Origin: Levilactobacillus tongjiangensis
GTDB taxonomy: Bacteria > Bacillota > Bacilli > Lactobacillales > Lactobacillaceae
Assembly (NCBI RefSeq): GCF_003946345.1
Contig: NZ_RHNY01000019.1
Coordinates: 1-49,891, forward strand
DNA: 49,891 nucleotides
Direction: 5' to 3'
The notes beneath the pieces were generated by a model. The model was not told the origin of the DNA. It did not search any database and saw only the letters and a list, made by a program, of their open reading frames with translations. Below, piece after piece: positions 48,889-49,891 of this stretch. Made by a program: the position numbers and the translations under genes. Position 1 is the stretch's first letter, and each line of letters starts with the position of its first letter.

Positions 48889-49596
48889 ATGAGTGGTTTT
48901 ATTGGCGAGTTCTTCGGTACCCTGATTCTGATTTTGTTAGGTGCTGGGACTGGTGCTAGTATCAACCTCAACAAGACGTACGCGAAGGGGAGCGACTGGA
49001 CCTTTGTAACGATTGCCTGGGGAATGGCCGTGACCATGGGTGTATACGTGGCCGGCATGTTGGGTTCGCAAGGTCATTTGAACCCGGCCGTTACGATTGG
49101 TTTCGCCGTATTTGGGTTCTTCCCGTGGGCCGATGTATTACCTTATTTATTAGGTCAGTTCTTAGGGGCCTTTCTGGGTGCTGCCTTGGTTATCCTTCAA
49201 TTCTATCCCCACTTTAAAGCAACACCGGATGAGGCGTCTGGTAATCAGGTCGGTATCTTTGCGACCCGGCCAGCCATCAAGAATCCGTTGTTCAACTTCA
49301 TTTCTGAAATTGTGGCCACTTGGGCGTTTATCTTTATTCTCCTGAACCTGGGGGACTTCACCCAAGGGCTGAAACCGTTTATTGTTGGCGCCCTGATCAT
49401 GGTTATTGGGATGGGACTAGGGACGACCACTGGGTTCGCCATCAACCCCGCCCGGGACTGGGGACCACGGTTGGCTTACTCCATCTTACCCGTGCCTAAT
49501 CGGGGGGCGACTGAGTGGAATTACGCTTGGGTCCCAATGTTTGGTCCGCTCATCGGTGGGTTGCTCGCCGCTGGGTTGGAATTTCTTTTGAAATAG
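48889..49596 (+). CDS. glpF: Glycerol facilitator / aquaporin (MIP family)
   Basis: 235 residues from the ATG at 48889, after GAGGTAGG; the in-frame GTG at 48880 overlaps that site. Six transmembrane segments and the two NPA boxes: HLNPAVTIG and FAINPARDWGPR. The Asp after the second box is the mark of glycerol-conducting channels rather than strict water channels. In lactobacilli these also pass water, lactic acid or dihydroxyacetone. No glycerol kinase gene is adjacent in the window. A truncated family I repeat sits upstream, antisense. Confidence 0.92.
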   Translation: MSGFIGEFFGTLILILLGAGTGASINLNKTYAKGSDWTFVTIAWGMAVTMGVYVAGMLGSQGHLNPAVTIGFAVFGFFPWADVLPYLLGQFLGAFLGAALVILQFYPHFKATPDEASGNQVGIFATRPAIKNPLFNFISEIVATWAFIFILLNLGDFTQGLKPFIVGALIMVIGMGLGTTTGFAINPARDWGPRLAYSILPVPNRGATEWNYAWVPMFGPLIGGLLAAGLEFLLK

Positions 49597-49891
49597 TCTT
49601 TGATTTGGCCGCCTTGCCGGTCGCAGTCCAGTTGCTGCGACCTATTGGCTAAGATGATTATCGGTTTCAAAAGAAATGTCAGCTTAAAGTTACTTAGCAG
49701 GTTGCTTAGCATTGGTTTGAACTTAGCGCCAACTGATGCTGGTGAGACTGTTTGGTAGATTAATACAAATAGTGCGTCATTTAAACAGAGGCAATATAAA
49801 AAGGGCTCTTTGTCAACCGGTGTTGATGAAGGGATTTTCAGAGGTTCAATTCACTTTCGAATTGGACCTCTTTTTTGTATTCTGATTTTGA
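49597..49891 (+). other. Gap at the right edge, with a terminator at 49841-49877
   Basis: Holds GGTCGCAG/CTGCGACC as a perfect 8-bp hairpin near 49619-49642 and, at 49841-49877, GAGGTTCAATTC/GAATTGGACCTC followed by TTTTTTG, a strong terminator, perhaps of a transcript starting in this gap. No gene is supported. Confidence 0.6.

Noticed and set aside
1-49891. tRNA or rRNA genes
   Set aside because: I looked for TTCRANNC-type arms and rRNA core sequences and saw none on either strand; a short tRNA missed by eye cannot be fully excluded.

Overview
The window looks like the chromosome of a lactic acid bacterium of the Lactobacillaceae, most likely Levilactobacillus (L. brevis or a close relative). 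The reasons are a maltose phosphorylase and two R-specific short-chain alcohol dehydrogenases that closely match the L. brevis enzymes as I remember them, many secreted proteins of Lactobacillus-only type, AGGAGG ribosome sites, and an AT/GC balance near one half by eye. There is no phage, no recognisable insertion sequence, no transposase, no CRISPR array, and no rRNA or tRNA gene.

Layout. 0.3-4.1 kb: two paralogous secreted proteins, a YefM/YoeB toxin-antitoxin pair and a small secreted protein. 4.3-8.9 kb: a lone PTS EIIC-type permease overlapping a DUF915 hydrolase, a LysR regulator, and a TSUP/DUF1634 membrane pair. 9.6-16.2 kb: tandem alcohol dehydrogenases (minus), a small membrane protein, an MFS exporter coupled to a small alarmone synthetase, a DUF2929 protein and a NapA-type antiporter. 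16.6-21 kb: a secreted protein and a frameshifted yfhO. 22.2-29.1 kb: a CiaRH-like two-component system, a frameshifted SEC10/PgrA-type surface protein and a small secreted protein. 29.8-39 kb: the maltose region (LacI regulator, transporter, mapA; then zinc-independent rpsN and galM). 39.3-49.6 kb: a DUF915 hydrolase, a HAD phosphatase, MarR, a beta-helix surface protein, two related secreted proteins, an Spx-like regulator behind a CIRCE-like operator, an NlpC/P60 hydrolase and a glycerol facilitator.

The most unusual content lies between the genes. I find 22 copies (R1-R22) of a roughly 145-190 bp structured repeat, here called family I, on both strands and never inside a gene that I accept. 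They share a scaffold: a long outer stem P1 whose sequence changes from copy to copy with pairing kept, then three arms P2, P3 and P4 with compensatory changes and conserved joining motifs (GCTGTGGGG, CTCGAC, CTCGTCCCA, TCGACACGGC). Orientation follows a strict rule: in each gap with several copies, all plus copies lie left of the minus copies, so the end carrying GCTGTGGGG faces the nearer gene. One stretch (35.1-36.2 kb) is a tandem array of four copies, each followed by a terminator; one copy has lost exactly P2 and P3. A second, unrelated family (II, about 111 bp, two copies) shows the same kind of compensated stems.

How the genes work together. The maltose block is a coherent unit: a LacI repressor, an H+-sugar transporter with an operator over its -35 box and a cre site, maltose phosphorylase, and a mutarotase with its own cre site. 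Stress functions are spread around it (alarmone synthetase, CiaRH-like system, Na+/H+ antiporter, Spx-like protein). Two long genes (yfhO and the SEC10-like protein) carry single frameshifts and are given as broken, although sequencing error cannot be excluded.
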